Positions 39,332 through 39,607 of a DNA stretch of 39,607 bases are shown piece after piece. Numbering within the stretch: the first letter of the stretch is position 1; every line of letters begins with the position of its first letter. Below the pieces are notes generated by a model. That model was not told the DNA's origin, did no database searches, and saw nothing but the letters and a program-made list of their open reading frames with translations. Location of the stretch: assembly GCA_964648005.1 (NCBI GenBank), contig CAZYKR010000004.1:1-39607 (forward strand), read 5' to 3'. Origin of the DNA: JAGQTE01 sp964648005 (GTDB taxonomy: Bacteria; Actinomycetota; Acidimicrobiia; Acidimicrobiales; Acidimicrobilacustridaceae). The position numbers were made by a program, and so were the translations under genes.

Positions 39332-39607
39332 TCATCCAAGGAGCCGCAGCTTGGCCACCACCCCGGGATCGACATCGAGACCTAGGACTCGAGCGCTCGT
39401 GGGGTCTGAGGGCGCAGGCGGAAGCGCGGTCAATTCCCGTACCCGGAGCCTTGCGACAGCGACTTCGGCGGTTGCGTCAACGTCGAGGAGCGTAATGGTC
39501 CCGTCGCCGTGGCGGAGGGCGAGGTGGTGGTCGATGGCGACCATGGACCGGGTGGGGCTGGTTGATGCGGTTCGCGCTTGGGTGGGTGTGGTGTCGGGTT
39601 GGTTGGT
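39332..39607 (-). CDS. Unidentified protein, C-terminal end only
   Basis: The frame read leftward from the window end is open from 39607 to the TGA at 39332, about 91 codons, so the 5' part of the gene is outside the window. A Thr/Ser/Pro/Gln-rich stretch (TTPTQARTASTSPT) precedes a compact part (MVAIDHHLALRHGDGTITLLDVDATAEVAVARL) of strands and turns and a final LGLDVDPGVVAKLRLLG. ATG 39544 is an alternative start with no good ribosome site. I do not recognise it. It precedes the Ubl operon on the same strand with a 255-base gap holding the nested inverted repeat, so it need not be part of it. Confidence 0.5.
   Translation of the reverse strand, partial: TNQPDTTPTQARTASTSPTRSMVAIDHHLALRHGDGTITLLDVDATAEVAVARLRVRELTALPPAPSDPTSARVLGLDVDPGVVAKLRLLG

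Overview
The window reads as chromosomal DNA of a high-GC actinobacterium. The gene content (TIGR04222/MNIO pair, Rieske and carotenoid-oxygenase gene clusters, many GTG starts, 4-nt GTGA/ATGA overlaps, promoters with no leader) suggests an acidimicrobial lineage. A run of ten N inside a gene indicates a draft or metagenome assembly. The lineage is an inference; no marker gene is present.

Layout. 1-1968 (-): an MNIO/DUF692 enzyme, cut by the window edge, coupled to a TIGR04222 membrane protein with a Gly/Cys tail. 2189-3700 (+): a GMC oxidoreductase behind a strong palindromic promoter. 3773-11495 (-): a 2173-residue secreted pentapeptide-repeat protein followed by a secreted GH5-type glycosidase. 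11596-13334: a KAS III-like enzyme and a divergent TetR regulator. 13386-13933 (-): a DUF4160-DUF2442 pair. 14135-31773: a large catabolic region with two divergent promoter regions, each holding a TNAAC-N3-GTTNA operator. One drives a carotenoid oxygenase (-) and a solute-binding lipoprotein (+). The other drives a Rieske oxygenase-lipoprotein-PQQ propeller operon (-) and a nine-gene operon (+): carotenoid oxygenase, cupredoxin-like lipoprotein, amidohydrolase, SDR, ThuA-like, P450, acyl-CoA ligase, amidohydrolase-2 and a divergent SDR. Together they look like one regulon for oxidative breakdown of an unsaturated or aromatic compound that is cleaved, oxidised and activated with CoA. The substrate cannot be read from the sequence.

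31934-34420 (+): a small coiled-coil membrane protein, a secreted M28 peptidase and a YbjN-like protein. 34471-39076 (-): the most striking part, a ubiquitin-like conjugation operon. It has a small helical protein, an E2/UBC-fold protein with a SICTG active-site cysteine, a JAMM/JAB peptidase with a C-terminal membrane anchor, two small proteins (one membrane-anchored), an E1/ThiF adenylating enzyme with a zinc ribbon, a beta-grasp ubiquitin-like protein without a terminal diglycine, and a small zinc-ribbon protein. 39332-39607 (-): the C-terminal end of an unidentified gene cut by the window edge.

No rRNA, tRNA, CRISPR array, insertion sequence or phage gene was seen. No stretch longer than about 260 bases lacks a gene. 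The larger gaps are 1969-2188 (promoter region), 13934-14134 (one palindrome), 35120-35354 (nothing convincing) and 39077-39331 (an inverted repeat).
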